Assembly: GCA_963693285.1 (NCBI GenBank)
Contig: OY848924.1
Coordinates: 4,729,214 to 4,793,213 of the forward strand
Length of the DNA stretch: 64,000 bases
Source: Xestospongia muta
Lineage: Eukaryota; Porifera; Demospongiae; Haplosclerida; Petrosiidae
Reading direction: 5' to 3'
Both the position numbers and the translations under genes were made by a program. The stretch's first letter is position 1. Every line of letters begins with the position of its first letter. This document shows, piece after piece, positions 24,596 through 35,750 of the stretch. Below the pieces are notes generated by a model. That model was not told the origin of the DNA, ran no database searches, and saw only the letters and a list, made by a program, of their open reading frames with translations.

Positions 24596-24773
24596 GGGTG
24601 TTTCTTGGTGTAACATGACTATGATGACATCATAATGAAATGACACAAGTGATGTCATCATCATATATGATGACATCACCTAAACCTTAAACCAAACTTA
24701 ACATATTATCTCTGTATGTGTCATTATAGGACAAGTTGTTACATTATTGGTCAAGTTACACCAAGATGCACCC
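24596..24773. mobile_element. 178-bp MITE inside a coding exon
   Basis: Inverted repeats GGGTGTTTCTTGGTGTAAC (left) and GGGTGCATCTTGGTGTAAC (right, read in reverse) bound the element, and the exact 8-bp duplication CCAGTCAT flanks it (24588-24595 and 24774-24781). Eight-base duplications fit a hAT-related MITE. An internal inverted repeat at 24649-24679 has 13-bp arms (GTGATGTCATCAT) containing a CRE-like core. Removal of the insert and one duplication restores a reading frame that aligns with SAMD3-like copy 2. Confidence 0.88.
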
Positions 24774-25024
24774 CCAGTCATGGTCATATTGCTGAAATGT
24801 TACATCAATTGCAACATGCTTTTCAAAAACAAATTATGTTTTGAATTCTCTTTTTAAGAGTGGAATATCTACTTGTTCTAACTCACAAGGAAGCTTGATC
24901 ACTTTGTTACTTAGTTACAGTCTAGGTACGAGACAAGCACAGACTTCATAATAGTGAAAAATTAGCACAAGGTTGGTGTGAAGAAGTGTGACAATAAGGT
25001 GGAAATAGGGCTTTAATAAGAATA

Positions 25025-25363
25025 ATGGCTACTGCTCAGTCTACTGTTTTTGGTGAGAGTGTTGTCGGTGTTTCACAAGGTGTTTCATGTTCGGTTTCAT
25101 GTTGGATTTGTTGCAAGTATGCTGCTCCAACTCTAAAAGCAGCCATTCATCATACTGGGGCTATTAACCCTCATGATCCCAATTTTAATATCCGTTGTGG
25201 AATCTGTGGATGTTCCAGAGTAGACGCAGTCTTCCAGTCCTTCAGAAGGCATTTCTACCATAAGCACCGCCATGTTAAAACTCTAGGAATATTGGGAAAT
25301 TTGAGTGTAACTGACGAGGCACATTTTGGAAATAAATCAAATTCTATAGTGTCCTTGGTATAA
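25025..25363 (+). pseudogene. C2H2 zinc-finger N-terminus of EnSpm-like transposase, copy 1
   Basis: The + strand ORF starts with a Ser/Val-rich leader and then CWICC, a histidine region, and the block FNIRCGICGCSRVDAVFQSF followed by RRHFYHKH. The pattern F-x-x-x-CGI-x-x-C...F-x-S-F-x2-H-x-Y-x-x-H recurs in the first coding exons at 48109 and 51321. Only this exon survives: a Gypsy element begins about 15 bp after the stop. It is head-to-head with SAMD3-like copy 1, about 100 bp from the first recognisable block of that gene. Confidence 0.7.
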
Positions 25364-25378
25364 GGTTGTGAAGGAGAG

Positions 25379-28300
25379 TTAATGAGACTTGATGTGATCC
25401 ACATGTCGGCGAATTATCTTTCCATTCTCAATCTGAATTGAATAAGACAGTGGTCCAGTAACATCCACTATTTCTCCGGGTATCCATTTCTGGGCAATGA
25501 AGTCCTTGACCATCACAAGTTGACCTTTTGAAAAGTGTCGCTGCTTGACATCTTTATCATGATGAGTTTTCTGGTTGCTCTTTTTGTGGTCACAACAGAT
25601 TCAATGTTAGGTTTCAATAAATCAAAACGAGTACGAAGTTTCTGTTGCAGAAATAATTCTCCAGGAGAGATGTTAGTAGTAGCATGAGGGGTTGATCTAT
25701 AACCAAGCAAGAACTGAAGTTTAGTTCATCTTGAGCGTTAGTCTTCATAGCTTCCTTAAAAGTTTGAACGAACCTTTCTGCTAACCCATTTGTAGATATG
25801 GGTTAGGGTGATATGGAGCACTACGAATATGCTTAATCCCATTAGCTTTCATAAAGTCAGCAAATTCTTCAGAGGCGAATTGTGGTCCATTGTCTAACAC
25901 TAATTGTTCAGGGAGACTGTATTTTGCAAAGAGATTCCTGAGTGCTTCAATAGTTTTAGAAGAGGTTGTTGAAGGCATTTGAATCACTTCTGGCCATTTT
26001 GAGTGCGCATCCACCACTACCAGGAACATCTTATGCAGTGGCTGATTGTGATTTATTTTCAAGGCAAGGAAGACATGACTTTGTTAACTTCTCAATATCC
26101 TTGTCAATTCCTAACCACCACATGTAGCTTCTAGCTATGGTTTCATTTTAGTGACTCCTGGGTGGTTCTGATGAAGTGTCTGTAGAATTCAATCTTGTAG
26201 CCTTTTTGGAATAATGACACGAATACCCCATAGTAGGCATCCACTTTCAATTGTAATTTCTTCTTTCTTTGATTGGTAGGGTCGAATGTTATCTGGAACT
26301 TGCTTTGGCCATCCCCTTCTCACGTAATCAACAATCTTACTAAGAATGGGATCACACCTGGTTGCAGTTTGAATTTGATTACAGGTGACTGGTAAGGCTT
26401 GAATCTGAGCGAGATTGAAGATGGTAACTGTCTTCGTTTCACCAACTGCTTCTTGATCATGTAGTGGAAGTCTTGACAGTCCATCAGCATTGCTATGAGT
26501 TTCGGTAGATTTAAAACAAATATTGTAATCATAACCTGACAAAAAAAAGTGCCCATCGCTGTAAGCGAGCAGCAGCTAAAGAAGGAATTCCTTTCTTTGA
26601 GCCAAAAATTCCAGTGAGGGGTTTGTGGTCAGTTATGAGGGTAAACTTTCTTCCATAAAGATATTGGTGAAATTTACAGACTCCAAAAATCGAAGAGAGA
26701 GCTTCTTTTTCAAGTTGTGAATAGTTTTTCTCTGCAGTAGTTAGTGTGCGTGAGGCAAATGAAATTGGTTTTTCCGATCCATCTGGCAGAACATGAGAAA
26801 TCACTGCTCCTATTCTGTAGGCAGAGGCGTCAGCTGCAAGATTGATGGGTAGTCTTGGGTTGTAATGTGTCAATACATTGGCAGAAACTAGTTGTCTTTT
26901 GGCTTCTTCAAACGCTTTTGTACATTCGTCAGTCCATTTCCACTTTTGATTTGCATGGAGCAGACCATTGAGTGAATGTAAAATGCTTGAAAGATTTCGA
27001 ATAAATTTTCCGTAGTAATTGAGTAAGCCAAGAAATGACCAAAGTTCTTGGACATTAGTGGGTGGTGGAGCATTGGTGATGACTTCCACTTTGCTGGGTA
27101 CTGCACAGATTCCTTCTTGATCAATTTGATGTCCAAGATACTCAACAGATAGTATAAGGTAGTGACATGTGTCCTTCTTAAGTGTGAAACCATGCTCTTC
27201 TAATCTGTTTAGCACAGCCGTTAAATGTCGAAGATTTTCTTCGCCGTCTTTTCCCGTGATTAATATGTCATCGATGTAACAAATGACTCCTAGCAGTCCA
27301 TGTAGGATCTTATCCATGAGCCTCTAAAAGATAGCTGGTGCTGATACAATTTCAAATGGCAATCTGGTGAATTGGTATAGACCTTGGTGTGTGTTTATTG
27401 TGACATACTTCATGGAATCTTCCTCTAATGCTAGTTGCAAGTAGGCTTGTGAAAGATCTAACTTTGTAAAATGTTTTCCATTTGCTAATGTAGCAAACAA
27501 ATCTTCAGGTTTGGGAAGTGGGTCTGGTCTACTGTGAGAGCTTGGTTTATCGTGACCTTGTAGTCTCCACAGATTCGAAATCGACCATCCTTCTTGGGAA
27601 CAGGAACAATTGGGGCAGCCCAATCACTGCTATTCACCTTTTTCAAGATCCCTTGTTCTTCCAATCTGTCTAATTCCTTCCCTATAGCTTCTTTGATTGC
27701 AAAAGGTACAGGCCTAGGTTTAAAAAATCGTGGCGTTGCATCAGGCTTTACATTTAGTACTGCCTTCTCCGGGTGTACTGTTCCCAGCTCCTCCTTGAAT
27801 AAGGCTTTGTGCTTATCAAGTAAGTCGTTTAGGTCAATAGGCTTGTTACGAATTGTGGCAATCCGTTGCCAATCAAGGCGAATGTATTTCAGCCAGTTTC
27901 TTCCCATTAGAGGTGGACCATTACCAGGAACTACATAGAGGATGAGTTGAGCAGATTGTCCTTGATAACACATGTCAACATGCAACTGTCCCAGAACAGG
28001 CATAGGTTCATTAGTGTACGTTTTCAACACTAACTTGCATGTCTGTAACTTCAGCTCAGGGAAGTATTTCCTTTTTGTAGCTTCCGAGATTATAGATACT
28101 GTAGCTCCGGTGTCTACTTCCATGACAAGAGGTTTTTGGGCAACCTGTAGCGTGACTTGAATTGGGGGAGAAGTAGACATTGGCTCACTTAGTGTGTAAG
28201 CCCTGCAATCTTCATCTGAATCAGCATCACCTTGAGACGCTTGATGTACCTGATGAGTTCTATAAGTCTTTTCTTTTAATTTCTGTGAATTTCCAGGAAA

Positions 28301-29026
28301 GTTGTGCTTCTTCGGTGGATTAGAACGACAAGCTGGAACTATGTGGCCCTTCTTTCCACACGCATTGCAAATCGAATCTTTGAATCTGCATTCTGCAGGG
28401 GTGTGGTTTGATTTTCCGCATCTGTAGCATGACTGTGGGCTACTTTGGGGCTTGATTGACGTCCCTATGACCTTCTTGATGTGCTGTTCTTGTCCTTTCA
28501 ATCTTCTAGAACTGTGGTCAGCAGCTTCCATCCCTTGGGCGAGTTCCATGGCCTTCACTAGGGTAAGTTTAGGCTCGGATAACAACCTCCGTTGAATGGC
28601 TTCGCTACAAAGTCCACATACAAATCTGTCACGAAGAGCTTCCTCCAGATATGCTTCGAATTCGCACGTAACTGCTAATTTTCTTAGAGAAGCATCATAT
28701 TCAGCCAGAGTTTCACCAGGCCTCTGATTTCGTCTGTGGAATGTGAATCTTTCTGCAATAATTAGCCTTTTTGGTTCGAAATGGTCCTTTAATAATTGAG
28801 CAATTGCAGGCATAGTTAAAATTTTTGGATTCGCTGGATCTGCTAAATCACATATTAGTGAGTATGTAGTGGGTCCAATGGAGCTGAGGAGAATAGGCAC
28901 CCGTTTGTCATCTGCCACTTCATTTGCTTCAAAGTATAGTAGCACCCGATCGAGGTATTTTGCGATTGTCTCCACGTCGGAATTGAATTCGTTGAGGGTC
29001 CCAAATTTTGTTGTACCAGTAGCCAT
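25379..29026 (-). pseudogene. Gypsy A gag-pol polyprotein
   Basis: ATG at 29024-29026 (MATGTTKFGTLNEF). Gag is followed by two CCHC knuckles (CYRCGKSNHTPAEC and CNACGKKGHIVPAC, about 28330-28440), then a protease with MEVDTGATVSII (about 28.1 kb). The RT begins in the same frame. After a frameshift near 27500 it continues with TKLDLSQAYLQLALEED, a TAG after SAPAIF (27320), and the catalytic YIDDILIT (27.26 kb). RNase H (NLAADASAYRIGAVIS, LITDHKPLTGIF) ends in a frameshift near 26530. The integrase core (25781-26062) has VVVDAHSKWPEV and VLDNGPQFASEEFADFM. The C-terminus includes VKDFIAQKWIPGEIVDVTG and stops at 25379. It resembles the K02A2.6-like/Mag lineage. At least four lesions make it inactive. 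Confidence 0.9.
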
Positions 29027-29060
29027 TATTTGGTTGAAATCCACAACCCTCGTCGCCAAT

Positions 29061-29269
29061 TGTAGTGTTTGGTTAAGTTAAAATAATTTTATAATGGAAC
29101 AAACGACAGAGAAACTAAATTCTATTTATACAAAATCAAGAACAATAAAGAAAAGAACTAAGTGACAACACTATTAACACAAATTAGCACCAATTTACAG
29201 TAGATGTACTAACTAACTACATAATTACAAACAAAACCTAAGTTTGAAAGAGTTCAAAAGATATCACAC
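29061..29269 (-). repeat. Putative 5' LTR of Gypsy A
   Basis: Read on the minus strand it begins TGTGATATC, ends CAAACACTACA and is followed at once by the primer-binding-like sequence, giving TG...CA ends and 209 bp. No second copy is present, so the outer boundary is uncertain; an alternative boundary is 29535 (TGTTGTAC). Confidence 0.45.
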
Positions 29270-31370
29270 CGGTCACCCTTGGGACCAACAAAAATGTCTG
29301 TTATACAAAGGGGGCCTCTTTATACAGAGGCCTTTATAAGCAGGTGAAAATTGCTTGCTGCACTGTTAGCCGGTTGAAATAAAGTTATACAAAGTGAATA
29401 AACAAGCATGAAATACACAGTTGAAAACCACTTAACAATTTGCTTATGGTTAGTTATTGGTGGTTGGTAAAGTACTGCTAAATAGATTTTTGTTGGACTT
29501 GATTTAATTTTGCTTGTTATATCAATTGTACAACATCAAACATTTGTTCAGATATTTTCTCCTCCCCTCTTTCAGTTAAGAATAACAACAAATCATTAGC
29601 AACTCTGATTGTTTCATTAAAACATGTAATGGATGATGCTGTAACATTGTCATCCTCCGTTTCTTCCTCATCACTTTTTTCCTAATCTACATGACTCGTC
29701 TTTGGAGCTTTATTTGATATCACTATATCACAAAGCTCTTCTCTCCAATTTTCATCATCAAATGTGGCTGATGTTGGAATCTCTTCATCAGCATTGATAT
29801 ACACTGTAGCTGACATTTCTGAATCAAATCGATGCACCATTTCTTTTAGACTTTTACCTTGATCTAGATCAGAAAAAGGATCTCCAGTTGTTTCTGGAAT
29901 GTGACTAAAACCACAATGATTAAAACAGTTCTGTATTGTAAGAACTTTTGCCTGGTCCCATGCCTGATTTATCCATCGAATAGCAAGGAGAACATCAACT
30001 TTTTTTGCAATTTCAGAAGCTGTTCCAGATATGCTACTTATTTGAACATACTTTTTTCTGTAGTGAACTTTAAAATTTTTAATAATACCAGCATCTAGAG
30101 GTTGAAGACGGGATGTCGTATTTTTGGAAAGAAATACAACTTTGATGTGAGAAAAGATTTCAGAAAGTTCAGGAGTATGAGAACTCACATTATCCAAAAA
30201 CAAAAGTATGTTTCGATTTTGCTGTGCAAGCATTTTATTGAACTTAATGAGTATGTCAGTCATAATTATTGAATCCATCCATGCTTTTTTGTTATGGTAA
30301 TACGGAATGCCTAGACATTTCTTCTTGTTTATTATTCCCTTAAAACATCTTGGGGATTTGGATTTACCAATCACAATCCCCAGCAGCACTGACAAGAAAG
30401 GCTAAAGTAAGTCGTTTTTTTGCCTTTTGCCTCTCTTACTCTGCTTTTTAGCATCAGCAAGAGTCTTATCAGGTAATGCACGAAAGAAGCAAGCAGTTTC
30501 ATCTTCATATCCCTGAATTAAGCTTGTGAGTCATTCCAACCATGCTTGAACTGTTCCTTCATTAACATCTCCAGATTCACCACTGATTACGAGTTGCTTG
30601 ATGTTATGCCTTACATTTAAGCTTTGCAAACATCCATTGGAAGCTTTAAATTCATGGTTGTCCATACGTTGAGCAATTAGTAGTGCTTCTTCCTGTAACA
30701 TTGGGCCAGTGACTGGGATATGCCTCTCTCAAACAAGAGAATACCACTCAAACACAGCGTCATCAATACTCTTGTACTTCGCTTCTCGCTTTCGTTTTCT
30801 GTTTGCAGGAGTATGCATTTCGTATTGGATCTTGATCGTGTCCTTGGACTTTAGAATTAATTGAATTTGAGTTCTACCACATCCAAAAATTTCAGCCAAC
30901 TTTCTACTTCCAGTCGATGGATTCTCCTTGAAGTATTTAATAAGCTTCATCTTATTCTCAAGACACAGAGTGTTCCTCCTGGCCATGTTCAGGTCACGCC
31001 TGACTCATGTGAACACTCGTGGGTACTGAAGTGTGAAGTTGATCGAAGTTGTCAAGTTTTGAGTCTGTGCTTTAATAATGGCATCTCAGATCGTTGATAG
31101 TGAAGCATCATGCTGCTACAAATGGCTATCCTATATTAGAGGATTTCATGAATACAGCAATATATAGTCTCCATATGTTGGAGAAGTATTGCAATGTACT
31201 TTTCATTGTTGGGGCAAAGTGAGCCGGCCATTAACCGTATTATAGAGTGACCATTCAGCCAGATTTCATTTGTACTATGAATATGGGAAAAATCGTTGGG
31301 ACTTTACCACATGACCGTTTTAAATTAGCAGACCACCTTACTCAGGTGACTGCTAAGTCAGGTTCCATTG
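29270..31370 (-). mobile_element. Second pogo/Tigger element
   Basis: The right end, read inward, starts CAATGGAACCTGACTTAGCA and is followed outside by TA (31371-31372). The left subterminal sequence (29270-29350, CGGTCACCCTTGGG and following) resembles the right subterminal sequence, but the very tip is missing where Gypsy A abuts it. It carries a broken transposase on the minus strand. Confidence 0.6.
29682..30986 (-). pseudogene. Tigger transposase 2 (CENP-B HTH plus DDE_1)
   Basis: ATG at 30984-30986. The N-terminal helix-turn-helix (LCLENKMKLIKYFKENPS, GSRKLAEIFGCGRTQIQ) ends at a stop at 30729. The linker resumes in other frames with MDNHEFKASNGCLQSL and ACFFRALPDKTLADAKKQ. The catalytic part (29682-30395) keeps KSKSPRCFKGI, NKKAWM, ILLFLDNVSSH (second Asp) and TSRLQPLDAGIIKNFK (third Asp). 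The tail is acidic. It differs in sequence from the 3.1-4.5 kb transposase, so these are two Tigger families, not duplicates. Confidence 0.87.
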
Positions 31371-31372
31371 TA

Positions 31373-33650
31373 TTATCATTTTGAAGTAAAGGGTAAATTT
31401 TCTGAATTAGTTAATGAATCAGAAAGCCAGAATGATTTTGAGCCTTTTCAAGGATTGCATTCAAATTACCTACAGAAGTACTTTAAGGAGACATTGCACA
31501 TTGTAGTATGCCTGGTTCTTGATATGACATGCATAGAGTGGTACTTACTATAGAAACCAGTAGAAAGAAAGGTTGGGCAGAGATTTCAGTTAACACAATG
31601 TACTGACAGGTCACACCTGATAGCAATGAACGACTATATGTATGATGAGTCTCTAACTTTGTCTCTCCAACAGCTCCTGTCAGACCAATTTATTTAAGAT
31701 GAAGTGCGCTAATATTTTAATAATCATTTGTTGTGCATATGTGATATACATTCTAAGAGGCCATGAGTGAAGTGACCAATTACTTGGTGATTACTGTGAT
31801 GGTACTACATATGCAGCTTATCCTTTTTTCTCTTGTGAGCCGTGTGCTTTGAAATCACTTAGGCACCAAAACTAAGATTCATAAAGTGGGTATGTTTAAT
31901 ATTTGGAATGCCTGTATATAAATGATGTGATTACAGGTACTTTTTATTAAGAGGAGAACTGAGAGCAGACTCTGTGATTACTAGGTTATGGCATAACTAC
32001 ATTAACATCATGTAAATGCTACAGTATATGCTATCTTAATACATAGTTATCAGCACCTTATACTTCGGGAATAAGCCACAGATAAGGCTCTTTACATCAG
32101 TAGTATAATAAGGGTTTATATCATTCTATAGATACATTATAAGCACCTCTGTTCTGAGCTCTTTTATATATCTGAAGTAAGGTGTACTTATGCTGTATCA
32201 TATCATTGTTATAACTATGTTATATCATAGCTTATTTTGGGGGAGATATTTTCACAAAAATGAATTGCAACACAAATGCACTATAATAATAATGTCAATC
32301 AGAACTAAACAAATATTCAGAATCACTGTCCTCTTCTCTTTCTACTGTTGCTGTATCAGGATTCAGTACTGACACAACAACTGATTCACCATCACCATTA
32401 TCTTTATTTAGTCCATCTTTAAGCATCCACAGCTTTGCATTTTCTGGAATTGTCTTGAACTGGTGATCCTCCTTCTCTAGTGAATCTTGCACGGGAAGAA
32501 TTTTCACATTTTATTCATTACATTTTCCATGAACAAGTTAAATCAATCAGATGTTTTTTTTCTTCAGACATCATGTCTGGTATTACAGACTTCCAAAGTG
32601 TCATTTCCGGCCTTGATGAACAAATCTTGTACATCTTTTGAATGTATACATTATAGAAAGCATAAGTATTGTGTGGTATATATTATATACAAAACACACC
32701 TACTGCTTTCTCAATCTCAGTTGTTTTTGACTCTTGATTGGGTCACCACATTCAGTTATAACTTCTTTATAAGTCTTACAACCATCTACAAGGAGAATAA
32801 TCTCCAACTGCAGAAATAATAGTGCTCACAACTTTAGTATTATGACTTCCATTTATTCTGTGTGTAAGAATAAGAAAAGGTTACGGTTCATTTGTCTTGA
32901 ATTGTGTGTCCTCATTCATTTCATTATGCACTGCTCATATTTTGTTCTATTAATAAGAAATAAAGTATAGTGGATTATCATTCTTTGCATCATAGCATGA
33001 GCGTACGTTACTGGTACGTTACTGATATGTGTGTGAGCAGTACTTGTAAGACAAGGGGTGTACCTCTTTTGCGTTTACCAATACTGCTAGGAGTTACAGA
33101 AGTGCTTGAAAGAATACAGTCGATTGTAAATACAGTCAATTTTGGTAGAAACATTACCAAGTTTTGAGTCCTTACATTGAAAAGATTGAAGTATGCTACT
33201 CAATATCTGAATGTTATTATGACTTGTAACATGACCATCATTTTTAATTGACCATTGTTTGTTCCAGTATGGCAAAGAGAAGTAGATCTATTTCCAGTCA
33301 GGAGAGATTGTATTGTGGTGGCGACACTAAAGAATTCATCTAGTTATACATAATTGTGTTCAGATCCCAAAGGCTGATATCGCGACCTATAGTGTGTATA
33401 TATAACATATAATTGAGTCTCGTTGTACGACAATGAACCTTATAGAACAAACATTTTATCTTCCTGACATGTTATAATAGTCACTTAGTATACTTACAGC
33501 TAACAATCATCGCTTACACAACAAAACTTTTTAGTGATTACAAAAATCTTAACTTCCATTTGATATTTCATTACAGAATTCTACTGTATATATCACAAGC
33601 ATATAAATTAGGGTGATCCTGATGTTCTCATGTTTTATAGTAAGGCATGT
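31373..33650. other. Unassigned region with possible exon remnants
   Basis: A 61-codon + strand ORF (31368-31553) is unrecognised. On the minus strand, 32295-32507 encodes an acidic C-terminus (ending EEDSDSEYLFSSD), and open stretches near 32600-32640 and 32710-32830 with AG before LEIILLVDGCKTYKEV could be preceding exons. I recognise no family, and I see no inverted terminal repeats. Confidence 0.3.
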
Positions 33651-33657
33651 ACTGTCA

Positions 33658-33663
33658 CATATA

Positions 33664-33726
<63 letters not shown>

Positions 33727-33757
33727 GTATATATATATATATGTATATATATATATG

Positions 33758-33788
<31 letters not shown>

Positions 33789-34009
33789 GTATATATATAT
33801 ATGTATATATATATATATGTATATATATATATGTATATATATATATATGTATATATATATATGTATATATATATATGTATGTATGTATATGTATGTATGT
33901 ATATGTATGTATGTATATGTATGTATATATATATGTATGTATATATATATGTATGTATATATATATGTATGTATATATATATATGTATATATGTATATAT
34001 GTATATATG

Positions 34010-34063
<54 letters not shown>
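33658..34063. repeat. TATA/TATG microsatellite, ~405 bp
   Basis: Alternating purine-pyrimidine tract made of TA dinucleotides with regularly interspersed TG steps (TATATATG and GTATGTAT phases). All three + strand frames and the minus strand stay open as Tyr/Ile/Met/His repeats; those ORFs are artefacts of the repeat. Confidence 0.98.
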
Positions 34064-34066
<3 letters not shown>

Positions 34067-34299
34067 TACTTTGTACCTAGATGAACTGTAAAAAACTTGA
34101 TTAAGTGGCTTCGAAGGTATTTTTTGCCTTCCAAACTGAAGAGCTCTCCTTGCACCTGTTAATGTAGATGAAACTGTAGTTCCATTCAATGCTCCTTTTC
34201 TTCTGACTCAGGGTAACTCCATCAATTCTATATACAACACAAGGAATATACTGTAAATAATCTATTCTTTTAAAGGTGGTATTGTTGTAATTTTGTAGT

Positions 34300-35264
34300 T
34301 TGATCATGAAGAGGTGTGTGAGTTGTAAAAGAAGAGTCTGTTCTTATTGTATGGAAGAGGTTGCACATACCTCTTTTTACCATCTAAACGATAAGACAGG
34401 TGTAGTTTGTCCTGGAAAATGTAGTCGATTGGTGTCTTACACTGTCAACGATGAGGGCCGATCAATTGATGACAAAACTGGTAACTTTGACCCACTTCCT
34501 AGTGAATCAGACAATGATGCTTCTGTCTGTAAGTCTGATGTTTCTCCACACCTTGGTGTCATTCCACAAGACAGTGATGAATCTGATGATACTGATGGTG
34601 AAGACATTTGTGAAAATTTTGATCCTGAAAATGATACTGACCATACTTCTGAAGGTACTACTACTACTACCTTGACTACTGTTTCATGCTTCTGAAAGAG
34701 CAATTCAGCATTACTGTTGTTTTTTGGGAATGTGATAGAGAAGAGTCCAAAAGGTGTTCACGTATAGACTTTCCTAATCATCCACATGCATTAAGAAGGG
34801 TTAAATGCAACACTACATTATTGTAGAGAGTGAAAGTTGCAGCCAGATCTAAACTAGTACCTTGTAAATTATATCATTACCATAGTGTTATACATAGTCT
34901 TGAACAGTTTATACAGAGAAAGGAATTTCTAAGTAAATGTGAGCAGGGGCCAAACAGGCCAGATCTGTCAGCTAAGGATTGTCAGCTAAGGATATGTACT
35001 GTGACATATATGATGGTAGTGTTTGGAAAGAACTTTCAGTACATTAATGGCATACCTTTTTTATCAGCACCACACAATTACTCTTTAACACTGAATGTAG
35101 ATTGGTTTAATCCTTTTAAGTGGACTGAATACTCTGCTGGAGCAATTTACTTGACAATCTAGAATCTGCCTCAATCTGAGCGATACAGATTTCAGAATGT
35201 TATAATAGTAATAGTAGGAATGATTCCAGATCCAAAAGAACCCAAGAAGGACTTCAATACCTAT
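34300..35264 (+). pseudogene. EnSpm/CACTA-like transposase fragment
   Basis: The first ORF (34300-34695) has a Cys-rich start (RCVSCKRRVCSYCMEE), FYHLNDKTGVVCPGKCSRL and a long acidic region ending in Thr repeats. After stops, 34830-35160 carries HSLEQFIQRKEFLSKCEQ, then SLTLNVDWFNPFKWTEYSAG and AIYLTI, followed past a TAG by NLPQSERYRFQNVI and GMIPDPKEPKKDFNTY. These match the DGFNPF, NLPP and LIPGPKEP blocks of Tnp2-type EnSpm transposases. The match ends at 35264, where the LTR of Gypsy B begins, so Gypsy B inserted into it. Confidence 0.72.
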
Positions 35265-35487
35265 TGTTACGGGAGCTGATTGATGATTGACCAATCAAAT
35301 TAATTCCTACCTTAAGCCATGTGACAGAGTCACCAGGACTGATAACTATGTTTGTTTTTTTGTTACTGATTAGAGTACATTTCCTGTCTAAATATCTTAT
35401 AAAAGAAAGTGTTTTAGGGGAGCACAGTGAGTCTGTCCAGAAAAAAAAACCAACTTATCTAGTAGCCAAATAATATTCTCTGTTACA
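35265..35487 (+). repeat. 5' LTR of Gypsy B
   Basis: Starts TGTTACGGGAG and ends TTCTCTGTTACA, immediately before the primer-binding-like TTTGGTGGCAGCGGTGGGAT. It contains a TATAAAA-like box near 35399. Only one LTR copy is in the window, so the boundary rests on the TG...CA ends, the break in the EnSpm ORF at its left, and the sequence after it. Confidence 0.7.
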
Positions 35488-35750
35488 TTTGGTGGCAGCG
35501 GTGGGATCTGAAGAAACAGAAGAACTTCAAGCTATAAAGTTACAATCTCAGGGTGCATAGTCTACAGGGATCACCCACCTTGTTACAACTTATGCAACAA
35601 AAGAGGTAGCAAGATCAGCTGTGTGCTACCTCTCCTAATAACAAGAAATCATTGTTAAGTCATATGGACAACTCCTTATCTATTTGGGGTTTAGAAGAAG
35701 ATAACGAAACTGAACGTACAAAGCAATCAGGACTTTGACATATATCTCGT

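Larger units (their letters stand above)
22441..24921 (-). pseudogene. SAMD3-like gene of EnSpm-like module, copy 1 (decayed)
   Basis: Exon remnants in order: 24774-24921 plus 24525-24595 (FVFEKHVAIDVTFQQ and DHDWNKFVDLNDDEIFG, with a TAA just before FVFEK), separated by a MITE; about 24265-24496 (a basic and acidic linker); then after a frameshift 24028-24258 (PNPFPLPKYFCHDVK and AYKRYPTAEDYRNVSVSIFD) ending at a GTAACT splice donor; short pieces at about 23000-23110 and 22765-22950; and the C-terminal exon 22441-22638 (QYLIADYVIIHEVNEC and AAYFIYIMSYPKG). The YPT-x-DY-x-NV and C-terminal blocks resemble SAMD3-like proteins of fishes and cnidarians. Copies 2 and 3 share parts of it. It faces away from the zinc-finger ORF at 25025. 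Confidence 0.7.
25379..29269 (-). mobile_element. Gypsy A LTR retrotransposon, 5' LTR plus gag-pol, 3' LTR missing
   Basis: Internal coding region in the order gag, protease, RT, RNase H, integrase (conventional Ty3/Gypsy order) on the minus strand, with a primer-binding-like stretch TTGGCGACGAGGG immediately after the putative 5' LTR. The pol frame ends at 25379, only about 15 bp from the neighbouring zinc-finger ORF, so no 3' LTR is present. It probably inserted in, or recombined with, the second Tigger element on its 5' side. Confidence 0.8.

Noticed and set aside
24649..24679. CRE-like palindromes as a promoter of the divergent module copy 1
   Set aside because: They lie inside the MITE and so arrived later; they need not have anything to do with the module's own regulation.
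27594..28160. + strand ORFs of 114 and 62 codons
   Set aside because: Antisense shadows of the Gypsy A gag-pol frame.
33613..34189. Several long ORFs of Tyr/Ile/Met/His repeats on both strands
   Set aside because: They are the six-frame reading of a TATA/TATG microsatellite, not genes.
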